A DNA stretch of 64,000 nt from Alcaligenes pakistanensis (GCF_014652815.1 NZ_BMZN01000002.1:857793-921792); one strand, 5' to 3'; shown: positions 17,500-27,889, counted from the stretch's first letter. Notes: generated by a model not told the origin, from the sequence alone. Program-made: numbers and translations.

Positions 17500-20400
17500 A
17501 TGTCGAGTAACACTGTCGCCCAGTTCGCTCAAGAACTGAAAATGCCTGCGAATGTTCTGATGGAACAGTTGCGTAGCGCAGGTATTGAGCTCAAATCAGT
17601 TGATGACGCCATCACTGATTCGGATAAGGCGAAGCTGCTTGAATCGTTGCGCCGCTCGCACGGCAGTCAGGAAGGTAATAAAATCACCCTGACTCGCCGT
17701 CAAACATCGGAGATTCGTCAGGATGACGGGTCGGGTCGTTCCCGCACAATTCAGGTGGAAACACGCAAAAAACGTGTGTTTGTAAAGCGTGATCCGTCCG
17801 AGCTGGTGGCAGAAGCCAATGCGGCATTGGCACAGGAAAATGCTCAGGCCCTGGCGGCCAGTCAGGAAGCAACGGCTGCTGAACAGGCGCCTGTTGCGCC
17901 TGCAAGCGAGCCCGTAGCACCTGTTGCAGCAACTCCTGACGCTCCTGTGAAGGTTGAAGTCCCCGTCGAATCCAAACCTGAGCCTGAATCCGACGTGACC
18001 GCTGCACCCGAACCGACTCCTGTTGCTGAGCCCGCGCCTGAACCTGCTGCTCCTGTGGAGCCCGTTGTGGCTGCTCAGGAAAGCCCATCCCAACCCGAGC
18101 CACAGCCTCAGCAAGAAGCACCTGCTGCATCGGAGTCCACCGAAGCTGTTGCTGCTCCTGCCCAGGACCAGGCCGATTCGGCCCCCTCTCCTCAGGCTCA
18201 AGAAAAACCTGTGGAACCTACTAAATCTGTGAACGACGCCCGTCAAGCTAACTCTGTGAATAAAAATCAGCACCCTCAAGGGACTAAAGCGCCCACCTCG
18301 ACTGGAAAACCTCGGGATATGGCCGCTACAGGTCAGCGCCGTGCCGTGCGCGGCCCGGTCATTCCGCCTGTTGCTGCCGATTTGGAGCAAGACCAGGATC
18401 GTGACCGCGCTCGTAAAGCAGCGGAAGCAGAAGCCGCCGCCTTGCGCGATATGTTGAACCGTCCTCGTAAAGTCTTGCGTGCTCCTGAGCCCGAGGCTGA
18501 CGGTAAAGCGGGTGCCAAGGGCGCTCAGAAGAAAGACGTCAAGGGCGCGAAAACCGATAAGGTTCCAGGCAAACCGGTCAAGACCGATAGCACACCTGGC
18601 TGGACCAGCGATGCTAGCCGCAAGAAGCAGCCTTCCAAGGCTGATGTGGCTTCTGCTGGCGCCGGTGGTGGTCGTGAAGGCTGGAAATCCAATTCCAAAG
18701 CCGGTCGTGGCAAGGGTGGCCGTGGTGGTCGTAACGCTCAGGCTGATCGTCGCGAACCGCAAGTGGCAGAATTCATTGCCCGTGAAGTGCACGTGCCTGA
18801 AACCATTTCGGTCAGCGATCTGGCTCACCGGATGGCCGTCAAGGCAGCCGAGGTTATCAAGCATTTGATGAAGCTTGGCCAGATGGTCACCATCAACCAG
18901 GTTCTGGACCAGGAAACGGCCATGATTCTGGTCGAAGAGCTGGGCCACAAAGCGATTGCCGCCAAGCTGGACGATCCTGAAGCCTTCCTGGTTGATACCG
19001 ACGCTCAAAACGATGCCGAACTGAAGCCACGTGCTCCAGTGGTTACCGTGATGGGTCACGTTGACCATGGTAAGACTTCGTTGCTGGACTACATCCGTCG
19101 CGCCAAGATCGCTTCGGGCGAAGCCGGTGGTATTACACAGCACATCGGTGCATACAACGTTAAAACAGATCGTGGCATGGCCACTTTCCTGGATACCCCC
19201 GGTCACGAAGCCTTTACGGCCATGCGTGCTCGCGGTACCAAGGCAACCGACATCGTTATTCTGGTCGTGGCTGCTGATGACGGCGTGATGCCACAGACTC
19301 GTGAAGCGATTCACCATGCCCGCGCTGCTGGTGTGCCTCTGGTGGTTGCAATCAACAAGATTGATAAGCCTGAAGCCAATCCAGAGCGCGTCAAGCAAGA
19401 ACTGGTTGCCGAGCAAGTCGTTCCTGAAGAATACGGTGGCGATGTGCCCTTTATTCCTGTGTCGGCCAAAACCGGTCAGGGCATTGACGAACTGCTGGAA
19501 AACGTCCTGCTGCAAGCCGAAATGCTGGAGCTGAAAGCACCGGTTGACGCACCTGCCAAGGGCACTGTTATTGAAGCCCGCCTGGATAAAGGCCGTGGCC
19601 CTGTGGCAACTATCCTGGTTCAAAGCGGCACCTTGAACCGTGGCGATAGCGTGCTGGTTGGTGCTTCCTTCGGTCGCGTCCGTGCCATGTTGAACGAAAC
19701 CGGCAAGTCGCTCAGCTCCGCTGGCCCATCGATTCCTGTTGAAATCCAGGGTCTGACGGAAGTGCCAGCAGCGGGTGACGAAATGGTGGTGATGGCTGAC
19801 GAGCGTAAGGCCCGTGAGATCGCCCTGTTCCGTCAAGGCAAGTTCCGCGATGTGAAACTGTCGCGTCAACAAGCCGCCAAACTGGAATCCATGTTCGACA
19901 ACCTGGGTGAGGGCACACAAACACTGTCGCTTATCATCAAGACCGACGTACAGGGTTCGCAAGAGGCGTTGGTGCAGTCGCTGGTCAAGCTGTCTACCGA
20001 CGAAGTGCGCGTGGTGGTTGTACACGCCGCAGTGGGTGGCATCTCCGAGAGCGACGTCAACCTGGCTATCGCGTCCAACGCGGTTGTTATTGGCTTTAAC
20101 GTGCGTGCCGAGCAAAGTGCCAAGAAATTGGCCGAAGCTAACGGTATCGACTTGCGTTACTACAACATCATTTATGATGCAGTTGACGAGGTCAAAGCAG
20201 CTCTGTCCGGCATGTTGGCTCCTGAGCAGCGCGAAGAAATCATCGGTATGGTTGAAATTCGCGAAGTCTACAACGTGTCGCGCATTGGTAACATCGCCGG
20301 TTGTATGGTCACCGAAGGTGTGGTCCGCCGCGACTCGCAAGTTCGCTTGCTGCGTAACAACGTCGTACATTGGAGTGGCTACCTGGAATCCCTGCGCCGC

Positions 20401-20529
20401 TTCAAGGACGATGCCAAGGAAGTGCGTTCCGGCTTTGATTGCGGTATCACATTGCGCGGTAATAACGACATCCAAGTGGGCGACCAGCTTGAGATCTTCG
20501 AGATCAAAGAGATCGCTCGGACACTGTAA
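17500..20529 (+). CDS. infB: Translation initiation factor IF-2
   Basis: GTPase that brings the initiator fMet-tRNA to the ribosome. The 1009-residue protein begins with an IF2-N domain ([23 protein letters not shown]), has a long Pro/Ala/Glu-rich linker (about residues 110-300) and a basic Gly/Lys/Arg-rich stretch near 385-415, then a second IF2-N domain. The G domain has GHVDHGKT at 519-526 and NKID. Domains II-IV follow. AGAGAG precedes the ATG. The linker is longer than in many relatives. The initiator tRNA it binds is encoded about 4 kb upstream. Confidence 0.98.
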   Translation: MSSNTVAQFAQELKMPANVLMEQLRSAGIELKSVDDAITDSDKAKLLESLRRSHGSQEGNKITLTRRQTSEIRQDDGSGRSRTIQVETRKKRVFVKRDPSELVAEANAALAQENAQALAASQEATAAEQAPVAPASEPVAPVAATPDAPVKVEVPVESKPEPESDVTAAPEPTPVAEPAPEPAAPVEPVVAAQESPSQPEPQPQQEAPAASESTEAVAAPAQDQADSAPSPQAQEKPVEPTKSVNDARQANSVNKNQHPQGTKAPTSTGKPRDMAATGQRRAVRGPVIPPVAADLEQDQDRDRARKAAEAEAAALRDMLNRPRKVLRAPEPEADGKAGAKGAQKKDVKGAKTDKVPGKPVKTDSTPGWTSDASRKKQPSKADVASAGAGGGREGWKSNSKAGRGKGGRGGRNAQADRREPQVAEFIAREVHVPETISVSDLAHRMAVKAAEVIKHLMKLGQMVTINQVLDQETAMILVEELGHKAIAAKLDDPEAFLVDTDAQNDAELKPRAPVVTVMGHVDHGKTSLLDYIRRAKIASGEAGGITQHIGAYNVKTDRGMATFLDTPGHEAFTAMRARGTKATDIVILVVAADDGVMPQTREAIHHARAAGVPLVVAINKIDKPEANPERVKQELVAEQVVPEEYGGDVPFIPVSAKTGQGIDELLENVLLQAEMLELKAPVDAPAKGTVIEARLDKGRGPVATILVQSGTLNRGDSVLVGASFGRVRAMLNETGKSLSSAGPSIPVEIQGLTEVPAAGDEMVVMADERKAREIALFRQGKFRDVKLSRQQAAKLESMFDNLGEGTQTLSLIIKTDVQGSQEALVQSLVKLSTDEVRVVVVHAAVGGISESDVNLAIASNAVVIGFNVRAEQSAKKLAEANGIDLRYYNIIYDAVDEVKAALSGMLAPEQREEIIGMVEIREVYNVSRIGNIAGCMVTEGVVRRDSQVRLLRNNVVHWSGYLESLRRFKDDAKEVRSGFDCGITLRGNNDIQVGDQLEIFEIKEIARTL

Positions 20530-20532
20530 TTT

Positions 20533-20946
20533 ATGGCACGACACAAGTCCAAACCAAACCCAGGGCGCAACCTGCGCCTAGCCGACCAGATCCAAAAGGA
20601 TCTGGCGGTCCTGATCCAGCGCGAGATCGACATGACTCGCGCTGGTCTGATTACCTTGACTGGCGTGGAATTGTCACCAGACTACGCACACGCCAAAGTG
20701 TATTACTCGGTGCTGGGCGCCGAGCCCGAAGTCGCTCAGGCGGCTTTGAATGAAAAGGCCGGCTGGTTGTATTCGCTGCTGTTCAAGCTGCTGCACATCC
20801 ACACGGTTCCCACTCTGCATTTTCATCACGACCGACAGTTGGAACGCGGCATGGAGCTTTCCAAGCTCATCGACAGCGCCAACCAGGCCGATAGCGAATT
20901 GACTGGTTCTGCGTCCACATCGGACGAGCCAGACGAACAGCCCTGA
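20533..20946 (+). CDS. rbfA: Ribosome-binding factor A
   Basis: Small KH-fold protein that helps late 30S maturation and 16S 5'-end processing, also important in the cold. The 137 residues include [32 protein letters not shown] and [17 protein letters not shown], all family hallmarks. A short polar, acidic tail follows residue 115. The gene starts three bases after the infB stop, so translation is probably coupled. Confidence 0.95.
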   Translation: MARHKSKPNPGRNLRLADQIQKDLAVLIQREIDMTRAGLITLTGVELSPDYAHAKVYYSVLGAEPEVAQAALNEKAGWLYSLLFKLLHIHTVPTLHFHHDRQLERGMELSKLIDSANQADSELTGSASTSDEPDEQP

Positions 20947-20979
20947 CGCGGCTGTTGTTTCTTCACGGATTGACACACA

Positions 20980-21732
20980 ATGGCTACGCGAAAACGCGGG
21001 CAGTTGATTGATGGTGTGCTACTACTGGACAAGTCCGACGGAATGTCCAGCAACCACGCCTTGCAGCGTGCCCGCCGCACACTGGACGCCCGCAAAGCTG
21101 GCCATACTGGAACCCTGGACCCGTTTGCTACGGGTCTGCTGGTTTGCTGTTTTGGTCGGGCAACCAAGATTTCCGCCACGATGTTGGAAGCGGACAAAGC
21201 CTATGAAGCCACCGTACTTTTTGGTCAGGAAACCGATTCAGGTGATTTGACCGGTAATGTGGTGTCCCAGGCTCCGGCAGAATTTGCCGGCGTGACTCTC
21301 GAGGCGCTGGAGGCCGTATTACCGGCCTTCCGAGGACCGATTACCCAGGTGCCGCCCATGTATTCCGCGCTCAAACGCGACGGCAAGCCCCTGTATGAAT
21401 ATGCCCGTCAGGGTATAGAGCTGGAACGTGAAGCACGACATCTTGTGATTCACGATTTGCATGTGCAAGACTTTACGCCGCATGCGGCGCGTTTATTTGT
21501 ACGTTGCAGCAAGGGAACCTATATCCGGACCCTGGCGCAAGACATTGGACGTGCTCTGGGGTGTTTTGCCCATCTGACGGCCTTGCGCCGGACAGAATTA
21601 GGACCTTTTCATATCGACGATGCCTACACCCTGGATGGGTTGCAGGCGATGGAAGACCCGATGTCGGCCTTGCTGGCCATCGAGAGCTTGCCTACCGAGA
21701 TTTTGCCCAAAAAACTTCAATCAGAAGGATGA
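20980..21732 (+). CDS. truB: tRNA pseudouridine(55) synthase TruB
   Basis: Makes the universal pseudouridine at position 55 in the T-loop of tRNAs. The 250-residue protein has the motif GHTGTLDPFATGLL with the expected catalytic Asp47, then the KAYEA and PPMYSALK motifs and the CSKGTYIRTLAQDIG region. It lacks a clear extra C-terminal PUA domain, which makes it shorter than E. coli TruB (about 314). It lies in the rimP-nusA-infB-rbfA-truB series, with 33 bases after rbfA and three before typA. Confidence 0.95.
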   Translation: MATRKRGQLIDGVLLLDKSDGMSSNHALQRARRTLDARKAGHTGTLDPFATGLLVCCFGRATKISATMLEADKAYEATVLFGQETDSGDLTGNVVSQAPAEFAGVTLEALEAVLPAFRGPITQVPPMYSALKRDGKPLYEYARQGIELEREARHLVIHDLHVQDFTPHAARLFVRCSKGTYIRTLAQDIGRALGCFAHLTALRRTELGPFHIDDAYTLDGLQAMEDPMSALLAIESLPTEILPKKLQSEG

Positions 21733-21735
21733 GTT

Positions 21736-23553
21736 ATGAGACGCGCATTGCGCAATGTGGCCATTATTGCCCACGTTGACCATGGTAAGACCACCTTGGT
21801 CGATCAATTGTTGAGACAGGCAGGTACGTTCCGTGACAACGAACATATCTCCGAACGTGTCATGGACTCGGGCGATATCGAGAAAGAGCGCGGTATTACC
21901 ATTCTGGCGAAGAACTGTGCCGTCGAATACGAAGGCACCCACGTCAACATTATCGACACCCCCGGTCACGCAGACTTCGGTGGTGAGGTCGAGCGCGTGC
22001 TGTCCATGGTTGACGGCGTGCTGTTGCTGGTGGATGCGGTTGAAGGCCCTATGCCCCAAACCCGCTTTGTGACTCGTAAAGCCCTGGAACTGGGTCTGCG
22101 TCCGATTGTGGTGGTCAATAAAGTTGACCGTCCCGGCGCCCGTCCTGACTTCGCGATCAACGCTACATTCGATTTGTTCGACAAACTGGGCGCTACTGAC
22201 GAACAGCTGGACTTCCCTATCATTTACGCATCGGGTCTGTCTGGCTACGCCGGTTTGACCGAAGACGTGCGTGAAGGCGATATGCGTCCTTTGTTTGACG
22301 CCATTCTGGAGCATGTGCCTCAGCGTGAAGACGACGTCAACGCACCTTTGCAGTTGCAGATTTGTTCTTTGGACTACAGCTCCTACGTGGGCAAGATTGG
22401 TGTAGGCCGTGTGAACCGTGGCCGCGTGCGCGCTGCCCAGGACGTGATCGTCAAATTCGGTCCTGATGGCGAAATCATCAAAGGCCGTATCAACCAGGTC
22501 CTGAAGTTCAAGGGTCTGGAGCGCGTATCGGTTGAAGAAGCTGAAGCCGGCGACATCGTGCTGATCAACGGTATCGAAGAACTGGGCATTGGTTGCACGG
22601 TGACCGATCCGTCTACACCTGAAGCCTTGCCATTGCTGCGCATTGACGAGCCTACACTGACCATGAACTTCATGGTGAACACCTCGCCTTTGGCCGGTCG
22701 TGAAGGCAAGTTTGTGACCAGCCGTCAGTTGCGCGATCGTCTGGACCGCGAACTGAAATCCAACGTGGCGCTGCGTGTTAACGAAACTGACGATGACACC
22801 GTGTTTGAAGTGTGTGGTCGAGGTGAGTTGCATCTGACCATTCTGATCGAGAGCATGCGTCGTGAAGGCTACGAAATGGCCGTATCGCGCCCACGCGTGC
22901 TGATTCGTGAAGAAAACGGCGTCAAGATGGAGCCCTACGAGCAACTGACCGTAGACGTCGAAGACGGTCACCAAGGTGGCGTCATGGAAGAGCTGGGTCG
23001 CCGTCGTGGTGACTTGCAGGATATGGTTGCCGATGGTCGTGGTCGTACACGTCTGGAGTACCGTATTCCCGCACGTGGCCTGATCGGCTTCCAGGGTGAG
23101 TTCATGACACTGACACGCGGTACTGGCTTGATGAGCCACACCTTTGACGAGTTCCGTCCTATGCGTGAAGGCACGGTTGGCGAGCGTCGTAACGGCGTGT
23201 TGATCAGCCAGGACGACGGTGATGCCGTGGCCTACGCGCTGTGGAAACTGCAAGATCGTGGTCGTATGTTTGTGTCCCCTGGTGATGCCCTGTACGAAGG
23301 CATGATCATCGGTATCCACAGCCGCGACAACGACCTGGTGGTTAACCCCATTAAGGAAAAGAAACTGACCAACGTGCGTGCTTCTGGTAAGGACGAGCAC
23401 ATTGATCTGGTTCCACCAATCCGCATGAGCCTGGAATATGCGGTGGACTTCCTGGATGACGACGAGCTGGTCGAAGTGACGCCTAAGTCCATTCGCCTGC
23501 GTAAGCGCTACCTGAAAGAGCACGAGCGCCGTCGCAGCCAACGCGACAGTTAA
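21736..23553 (+). CDS. typA: Translational GTPase TypA/BipA
   Basis: Ribosome-associated GTPase of the EF-G/LepA class needed for 50S assembly and growth under stress or cold. The 605 residues start with the G domain ([36 protein letters not shown]). Domain II, domains III and V, and the TypA-specific C-terminal region ([31 protein letters not shown]) follow. AAGGA precedes the ATG. It sits where rpsO-pnp is found in many bacteria, as the last gene of this block, and is closed by a strong terminator. Confidence 0.96.
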   Translation: MRRALRNVAIIAHVDHGKTTLVDQLLRQAGTFRDNEHISERVMDSGDIEKERGITILAKNCAVEYEGTHVNIIDTPGHADFGGEVERVLSMVDGVLLLVDAVEGPMPQTRFVTRKALELGLRPIVVVNKVDRPGARPDFAINATFDLFDKLGATDEQLDFPIIYASGLSGYAGLTEDVREGDMRPLFDAILEHVPQREDDVNAPLQLQICSLDYSSYVGKIGVGRVNRGRVRAAQDVIVKFGPDGEIIKGRINQVLKFKGLERVSVEEAEAGDIVLINGIEELGIGCTVTDPSTPEALPLLRIDEPTLTMNFMVNTSPLAGREGKFVTSRQLRDRLDRELKSNVALRVNETDDDTVFEVCGRGELHLTILIESMRREGYEMAVSRPRVLIREENGVKMEPYEQLTVDVEDGHQGGVMEELGRRRGDLQDMVADGRGRTRLEYRIPARGLIGFQGEFMTLTRGTGLMSHTFDEFRPMREGTVGERRNGVLISQDDGDAVAYALWKLQDRGRMFVSPGDALYEGMIIGIHSRDNDLVVNPIKEKKLTNVRASGKDEHIDLVPPIRMSLEYAVDFLDDDELVEVTPKSIRLRKRYLKEHERRRSQRDS

Positions 23554-23576
23554 TCTGTCGGGTTTAGCGATACGAG

Positions 23577-23608
23577 AAAACGCCTGCTTGATGCAGGCGT
23601 TTTTTTTA
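23577..23608 (+). terminator. Intrinsic terminator after typA
   Basis: AAAACGCCTGC pairs with GCAGGCGTTTT around TTGAT and continues into a run of eight or more T. It ends the rimP-to-typA transcription unit. Confidence 0.95.
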
Positions 23609-23652
23609 TCTTATATTGTCAGGGTCAGGCCAGATTTGAAAAGCTAGTAGAA

Positions 23653-23741
23653 AGCTGGGGCGCATTTATAAGTGCCCCGGCTTAATTTTTAAAATCAGAA
23701 AAGGGTGAGGGATAAATAAAATTGATTAAGCAGCTTATCAA
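23653..23741 (+). promoter_or_regulatory. Second hairpin and a palindrome upstream of the SQR-like gene
   Basis: The 361-base gap 23554-23914 is AT-rich after 23690 and holds no gene. AGCTGGGGC/GCCCCGGCT (23653-23682, one G-T pair) is followed by TAATTTTT and looks like a second terminator. TTGATTAAGC-AGCTTATCAA at 23722-23741 is a palindrome with one extra T and may be an operator for the downstream sqr-like gene. No clear promoter boxes stand out. Confidence 0.45.
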
Positions 23742-23914
23742 TAAAGAGACTGCTGTTTTAATTTCTGCTTAATGCTGCTTTGATACAGACTGGTTGGACG
23801 CATTACCAAGCTCGCTTTGCAAAGTCTCAGTTCTGACTGCGTATCCTGCTGTTTTTAATGTATTTTTATTAATTCAGCTTGCTATGCGCAGTTTTCCCTT
23901 TAAGGAGAACACTG

Positions 23915-25105
23915 ATGGTGCAGCATATTGTGATTGTAGGTGGTGGGATTGGAGGTACGATGACCGCCAATCAGTTGGTCGGCAAGCTTTATCCAGAGAT
24001 TCGATCTGGCAAAGTTCGTATTACCATGTTGTCTAATTCTCCCTGGCATTATTACAAGCCCGCTTTTATGTACGTGGCTTTTGATGCTTTCTTTCGAGAT
24101 GAATTACGTCGGCCGCAGATTTCTCTTTTACGTCCCGAAATTGATTTTCAGCTGGAAGAGGTTAGTGGCTTTGACTTCGCGGCCAGCCGCTTGCATTGCG
24201 CCAGCGGCAAGAAAATTGATTACGACTACCTGGTGCTGTCTACGGGTTGCGTGCCATCCCCGGAAAAGATTGAAGGTCTGAAAGAGGGCGGCGACCATTT
24301 CTACCAGCACGCTCCCGCTCGCCAACTGGCTGATCGCCTGAGCAAGCTGGAAAAGGGCCGCGTTCTGATCACCGTGACCTTCCCTAAAACCCATAACGTG
24401 CCCCACCAATGCGGGATCGCTCCGGTTGAAACCACCCTGATGCTGGACGAGTATCTGCGCCGTCGCGGTGTACGCGACAAGGTAGAGATTTCCTACACCT
24501 ATCCCACGACCTCGCAACTGCTGCGCAACTGCCTGTTTATGCAGAACGAGGTCTGCCATGTCCTGCCGCCTATTTTTGAAGGACGGGACATCAAACACCA
24601 ACGTGGCTTTACCTTGAGCCGGGTAGACCCCGAGCGCAAGATTGCCTACTCCGCTGAAGGGGGAGAGGAGCCTTATGACCTTCTGATGGCTACGCCACCC
24701 ATTACTGCCGTAGCCGCCGTGCGGAACTCGGGCATTTCGCAAGCGGCGGATGACGAAGGCTGGGTACCGACCGATCACCAGACGCTGAAGGTGCTGGGTC
24801 TGGATAATGTGTACGTGCTGGGTGATACGGTGGATCTGCCTATCAGTAAGGCGGGTGGCTCGTGCCACAACCAGTCGCCGGTCGTGGTCAATAACCTAGC
24901 CTCCGAGCTGCGTTTTGGGCGTACCAGCGACGAATACGATGGCCGAGTGGTGGCGGTCGCCCAAATGGGGCTGGAGGGGGGGATGCCGCTTTGGTACAAC
25001 TACACGGAAGAAGTGCATCCTACGCCACCAACCAAACTTGGGGGCTTGCTGCGCAAAGGCTTTAATCGGGGTATTTATTGGGCTGTGGCCCGTGGTTTGG
25101 TCTAA
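23915..25105 (+). CDS. Sulfide:quinone oxidoreductase-like FAD protein
   Basis: Two-dinucleotide-binding flavoprotein of the SQR/flavocytochrome c sulfide dehydrogenase family, expected at the inner face of the membrane, passing electrons from sulfide (or a related sulfur donor) to quinone. The 396 residues carry GGGIGG near residue 9 for FAD and VYVLGDTVDLP near residue 299. Three Cys at 112, 166 and 317 fall where SQR proteins use redox cysteines. The ATG at 23915 follows AAGGAG; upstream codons lack support. It is paired with a DUF1641 gene 14 bases on. The substrate is inferred, not shown. Confidence 0.8.
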   Translation: MVQHIVIVGGGIGGTMTANQLVGKLYPEIRSGKVRITMLSNSPWHYYKPAFMYVAFDAFFRDELRRPQISLLRPEIDFQLEEVSGFDFAASRLHCASGKKIDYDYLVLSTGCVPSPEKIEGLKEGGDHFYQHAPARQLADRLSKLEKGRVLITVTFPKTHNVPHQCGIAPVETTLMLDEYLRRRGVRDKVEISYTYPTTSQLLRNCLFMQNEVCHVLPPIFEGRDIKHQRGFTLSRVDPERKIAYSAEGGEEPYDLLMATPPITAVAAVRNSGISQAADDEGWVPTDHQTLKVLGLDNVYVLGDTVDLPISKAGGSCHNQSPVVVNNLASELRFGRTSDEYDGRVVAVAQMGLEGGMPLWYNYTEEVHPTPPTKLGGLLRKGFNRGIYWAVARGLV

Positions 25106-25119
25106 GTCAGGAGAGACAG

Positions 25120-25578
25120 ATGAATTCGGTATCGGATAAATCCTTGAACCCGGAAGACGCGGGTGCGACTCAGAAAAAACCATCAACCCTGGAAAGCCTG
25201 CTGGGCGAAGATCCCGGCGTCAAGGGGCTGGACGAGTTGATTGCTAAACTGGAACCCCTGCTGGCCGGTGGGCGTTTGAATCGGGTGGTGGATGTTGCTT
25301 CCCTGGTCGCCGATCTGGTGGATATGACGGACGACTACATGGTCGAAAAGCTCATGAAGGGCTTTGAGGAGGGCGTAGGAGCCGCCTGGTCCGTTGGAAA
25401 TGCCGCCCGTATGGCATCGGACCAACTGCGGGCGACGGAGAGCACACCGACTTTGATGGGCTTGATACGCCTGGCCAAAGAACCGGAAGTGCGTCGCGGT
25501 TTGACCTTCTTTTTATTGATGGCGGGTGTGATGGGCCGCCAGATGCGCTATCAGGACCTGGATCACATGGAGGATTGA
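25120..25578 (+). CDS. DUF1641 family protein, partner of the SQR-like gene
   Basis: Small, mostly helical 152-residue protein with a polar N-terminus and the DUF1641 core, including the RLAKEPEVRRGLTFFLLMAGVMGR stretch near residues 119-142. No catalytic residues are apparent. Proteins of this family are commonly encoded beside SQR-like or formate dehydrogenase-type redox enzymes; their biochemical role is not established. The GGAGAGACAG before the ATG, and the 14-base gap to the oxidoreductase, point to one transcript and a joint function, perhaps membrane attachment or a subunit role. Confidence 0.78.
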   Translation: MNSVSDKSLNPEDAGATQKKPSTLESLLGEDPGVKGLDELIAKLEPLLAGGRLNRVVDVASLVADLVDMTDDYMVEKLMKGFEEGVGAAWSVGNAARMASDQLRATESTPTLMGLIRLAKEPEVRRGLTFFLLMAGVMGRQMRYQDLDHMED

Positions 25579-25591
25579 CGCTCTGTCAAAG

Positions 25592-25624
25592 AAAAAGGGC
25601 ACCTTAGAAAAGGTGCCCTTTTTC
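25592..25624. terminator. Bidirectional terminator between the DUF1641 gene and the ABC permease
   Basis: AAAAAGGGCACCT pairs with AGGTGCCCTTTTT around a short loop, with A/T runs on both sides. It serves both converging genes. Confidence 0.93.
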
Positions 25625-25651
25625 GTGCTCAGAACCCACGCATTTCAGTAC

Positions 25652-26353
25652 TTAGTGATTAAGAAAAGCCATTTGGCGCTTTTCCACAATCCGAAACGCC
25701 CCCACCAGAACGAAAGACACACACAGATAAATCAGTGCAGCAATCCCATAGGAGGTAAAGGTTTGATAGGTAGCGGCATTGGCGTCACGCGCGATCTTGA
25801 GCAGGTCAGGGACGGTGGCGGTAAAGGCTAGCGAAGTAGCGTGCAGCATCAGCACGACTTCGTTGCTGTAGGCAGGTAATACACGACGCAAGGCTTGCGG
25901 CAGAATCACACGCCGGTACAAGGTCCAGCCGGACATGCCGTAGGCTCGGGCCGATTCGACTTCGCCGGGTGGCATGGAGCGGATGGCTCCAGCAAAAATC
26001 TCGGTGGTATAGCCCACCGTGTTCAAGGTCAGCGCAAGAATCATGCAATTGAAGCCACTCATGAAAAAGGCTTCCAGGGCAGGAACCGATTTGATGATGG
26101 CCAGCTTGTACATGGCGGTGTAGATCAGCAGGATCTGCACGTACAAGGGCGTGCCACGGAAAAAATAAGTAAAGGCACCGATAGGGCGTGACAGCCAGGC
26201 TTTGCCCGAGACACGGCCAATGGCCATGAAAATAGACAGAAAAAAGCCGATAAGGACTGAGATCACCAAAAGCCACAGGGTCATGGCCAAGCCAGATAGC
26301 TGACCATTGCTTTGGTACAGGTAGGCGCGCCAGAATTCGTTCAATACATCCAT
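25652..26353 (-). CDS. Polar amino-acid ABC transporter permease (HisM/ArtM type)
   Basis: Inner-membrane permease of about 233 residues in the His/Glu/Gln/Arg/opine family, with about five membrane helices. The EAA-type loop reads AYGMSGWTLYRRVILPQALRRVLPAYSNE near residues 135-165 and contacts the ATPase. Its ATG overlaps the stop of the upstream permease gene by one base (TAATG). Together with that permease it would form the heterodimeric channel fed by the binding protein at 27059-27850. No ATPase gene is next to it. Confidence 0.88.
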   Translation of the reverse strand: MDVLNEFWRAYLYQSNGQLSGLAMTLWLLVISVLIGFFLSIFMAIGRVSGKAWLSRPIGAFTYFFRGTPLYVQILLIYTAMYKLAIIKSVPALEAFFMSGFNCMILALTLNTVGYTTEIFAGAIRSMPPGEVESARAYGMSGWTLYRRVILPQALRRVLPAYSNEVVLMLHATSLAFTATVPDLLKIARDANAATYQTFTSYGIAALIYLCVSFVLVGAFRIVEKRQMAFLNH

Positions 26354-27042
26354 TAGAACTGCGCTCCTTTCACGCCGATGTTATAGCGTCGTTCCAGATA
26401 GCCCAGCCCGATATTGCTGACAGCGGTCAGACCCAGATAGATCAGGGCAGTGATGCCCACAAACAAAAAGGAGTTGAAAGTCGCGTTACCGGCATTCTGC
26501 GCAATCTTGACCACATCGCTCAGGCCGATCAGGGACACCAGCGCGGTGGATTTGAGCAGGATTTGCCAGTTATTGCCCAGTCCCGGCAGGGCATAGCGCA
26601 TCATTTGTGGAATCTGGATGCGGTGCAGCACTTGCCAGGCGCTCCAGCCACAGGCTTTGCCCGCTTCCATCTGGCCTTTAGGAATGGCCATCAAGGCGCC
26701 GCGGAAGGTCTCGGCAAAGTAGGCGCCATAAATAAAACCCAGCGTGACAACACCGGCACCGAAGGGATCGATCTCGATCATGTCCCATTCCAGCCAGTCC
26801 GTCAGTTCGTTCAGCCAGATCTGCAGGCTGAAAAAGAACAACATCAATAAGACCAGATCCGGGACGCCCCGGATCAAGGTGGTGTACAAACCGCCCACCC
26901 AGCGTAGCAGCGAGGTGTGGGACAGTTTCATCAGGGCAGCCACCAGGCCCAGCACCAGGGAAACCAGCAGTGAGAGCACCGCCAGTTTGATGGTTTCCCA
27001 GGTACCTGCCAGCAACTGCGGCCCATAACCGTAAAGCAACAT
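26353..27042 (-). CDS. Polar amino-acid ABC transporter permease (HisQ/ArtQ type)
   Basis: Second permease, 229 residues, with the LIRGVPDLVLLMLFFF motif near residue 58 and the EAA-type loop KACGWSAWQVLHRIQIPQMMRYALPGLGN near residues 130-160. In this family the two permeases pair with one binding protein and a dimer of one ATPase. It is the middle gene of a three-gene minus-strand operon; 16 bases separate it from the binding-protein gene. Confidence 0.88.
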   Translation of the reverse strand: MLLYGYGPQLLAGTWETIKLAVLSLLVSLVLGLVAALMKLSHTSLLRWVGGLYTTLIRGVPDLVLLMLFFFSLQIWLNELTDWLEWDMIEIDPFGAGVVTLGFIYGAYFAETFRGALMAIPKGQMEAGKACGWSAWQVLHRIQIPQMMRYALPGLGNNWQILLKSTALVSLIGLSDVVKIAQNAGNATFNSFLFVGITALIYLGLTAVSNIGLGYLERRYNIGVKGAQF

Positions 27043-27058
27043 GGTTCAGATATCCAGG

Positions 27059-27850
27059 TCAGGGCGCGATGCGAATGTTTTCTTTTTGGAAGTACTTGTC
27101 GGCAAAGGTCTGCATGGTGCCATCGGCTTTCATTTCGCGCAGAACCTCATCAATGGTTTTCTTGAGTTTCTTATTGCCTTTGCGCAGACCCATGGCGATG
27201 GGCTCGTTCAGTATGGGGCTGTCGTCCACGGTGCTGCCGGTCAATTCAAAGTCGGCACCGGCAGGTTTGCTCAAAAAGCCTTCGATGGCGTTCTGGGCTT
27301 CCTGGAAGGTCGCGTCAACACGGCCACCGGCCAAGTCATTGAAGGCGTCGGTGTAGCTGGGGTAAGCCACAATGGTGACGCCATTATTGGCCCAGTTCTG
27401 GCGGGCATAGGTTTCCATGGTGGTGCCTTGCTGTACACCTACACGTTTGCCTTTCAGGGATTCTACGGTCGGCTCCAGGCCACTGCCTTTACGGGCTGCC
27501 AGGCGAACCGGCACGATGTACAGGGGCTCGGTAAAGTCGATGACCTTGGCGCGTGCCTCAGTGGCGGTCATGGTGGAGTTGGCCAGGTCGAACTTGCGGG
27601 CCTGCAGACCGGGAATCAAGCTGTCAAAAGACTGGTCGATCCAGACGCACTTGGTTTCCAGGCGCTTACAGATCTCGTTGCCGATATCGATGTCAAAACC
27701 TTGCAGCTCGCCGCTGGGGTCCAGATACTCAAACGGCGGGTAGCCTGCTTCAGTGGCAAAGCGGATCTCGGCGGGGCCGGCCGCGTGGGCAGTAGGTGCT
27801 AAGACACTACAAAAAGCCACCATCAGGAGGCGGGCAAGTAGCTTGTTCAT
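27059..27850 (-). CDS. Periplasmic polar amino-acid-binding protein (Lys/Arg/Orn-type family)
   Basis: Substrate receptor of the ABC importer, 263 residues, with a signal peptide ending near AHA at about residue 23. Family marks are EAGYPPFEYLDPSGELQGFDIDIGNEIC, then FDLANSTMTATEARAKVIDFTEPLY (SBP3 domain). The pattern resembles lysine/arginine/ornithine- or histidine-binding proteins, but specificity cannot be read off safely. It is the first gene of the operon; the ATPase is missing from this locus, so a shared ATPase must be recruited from elsewhere. Confidence 0.88.
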   Translation of the reverse strand: MNKLLARLLMVAFCSVLAPTAHAAGPAEIRFATEAGYPPFEYLDPSGELQGFDIDIGNEICKRLETKCVWIDQSFDSLIPGLQARKFDLANSTMTATEARAKVIDFTEPLYIVPVRLAARKGSGLEPTVESLKGKRVGVQQGTTMETYARQNWANNGVTIVAYPSYTDAFNDLAGGRVDATFQEAQNAIEGFLSKPAGADFELTGSTVDDSPILNEPIAMGLRKGNKKLKKTIDEVLREMKADGTMQTFADKYFQKENIRIAP

Positions 27851-27889
27851 GTGGGTAACTCCGGCAAATATCGACTAGCTTGTGGCATT

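Noticed and set aside
17596-20544. Very long open frame on the minus strand opposite infB
   Set aside because: It is the mirror of infB caused by codon bias: rich in His, Asn and Phe, with no domain and no ribosome site.
21721-23541. Long open frame on the minus strand opposite typA
   Set aside because: Same cause: a shadow of a highly expressed gene, without any recognisable motif.
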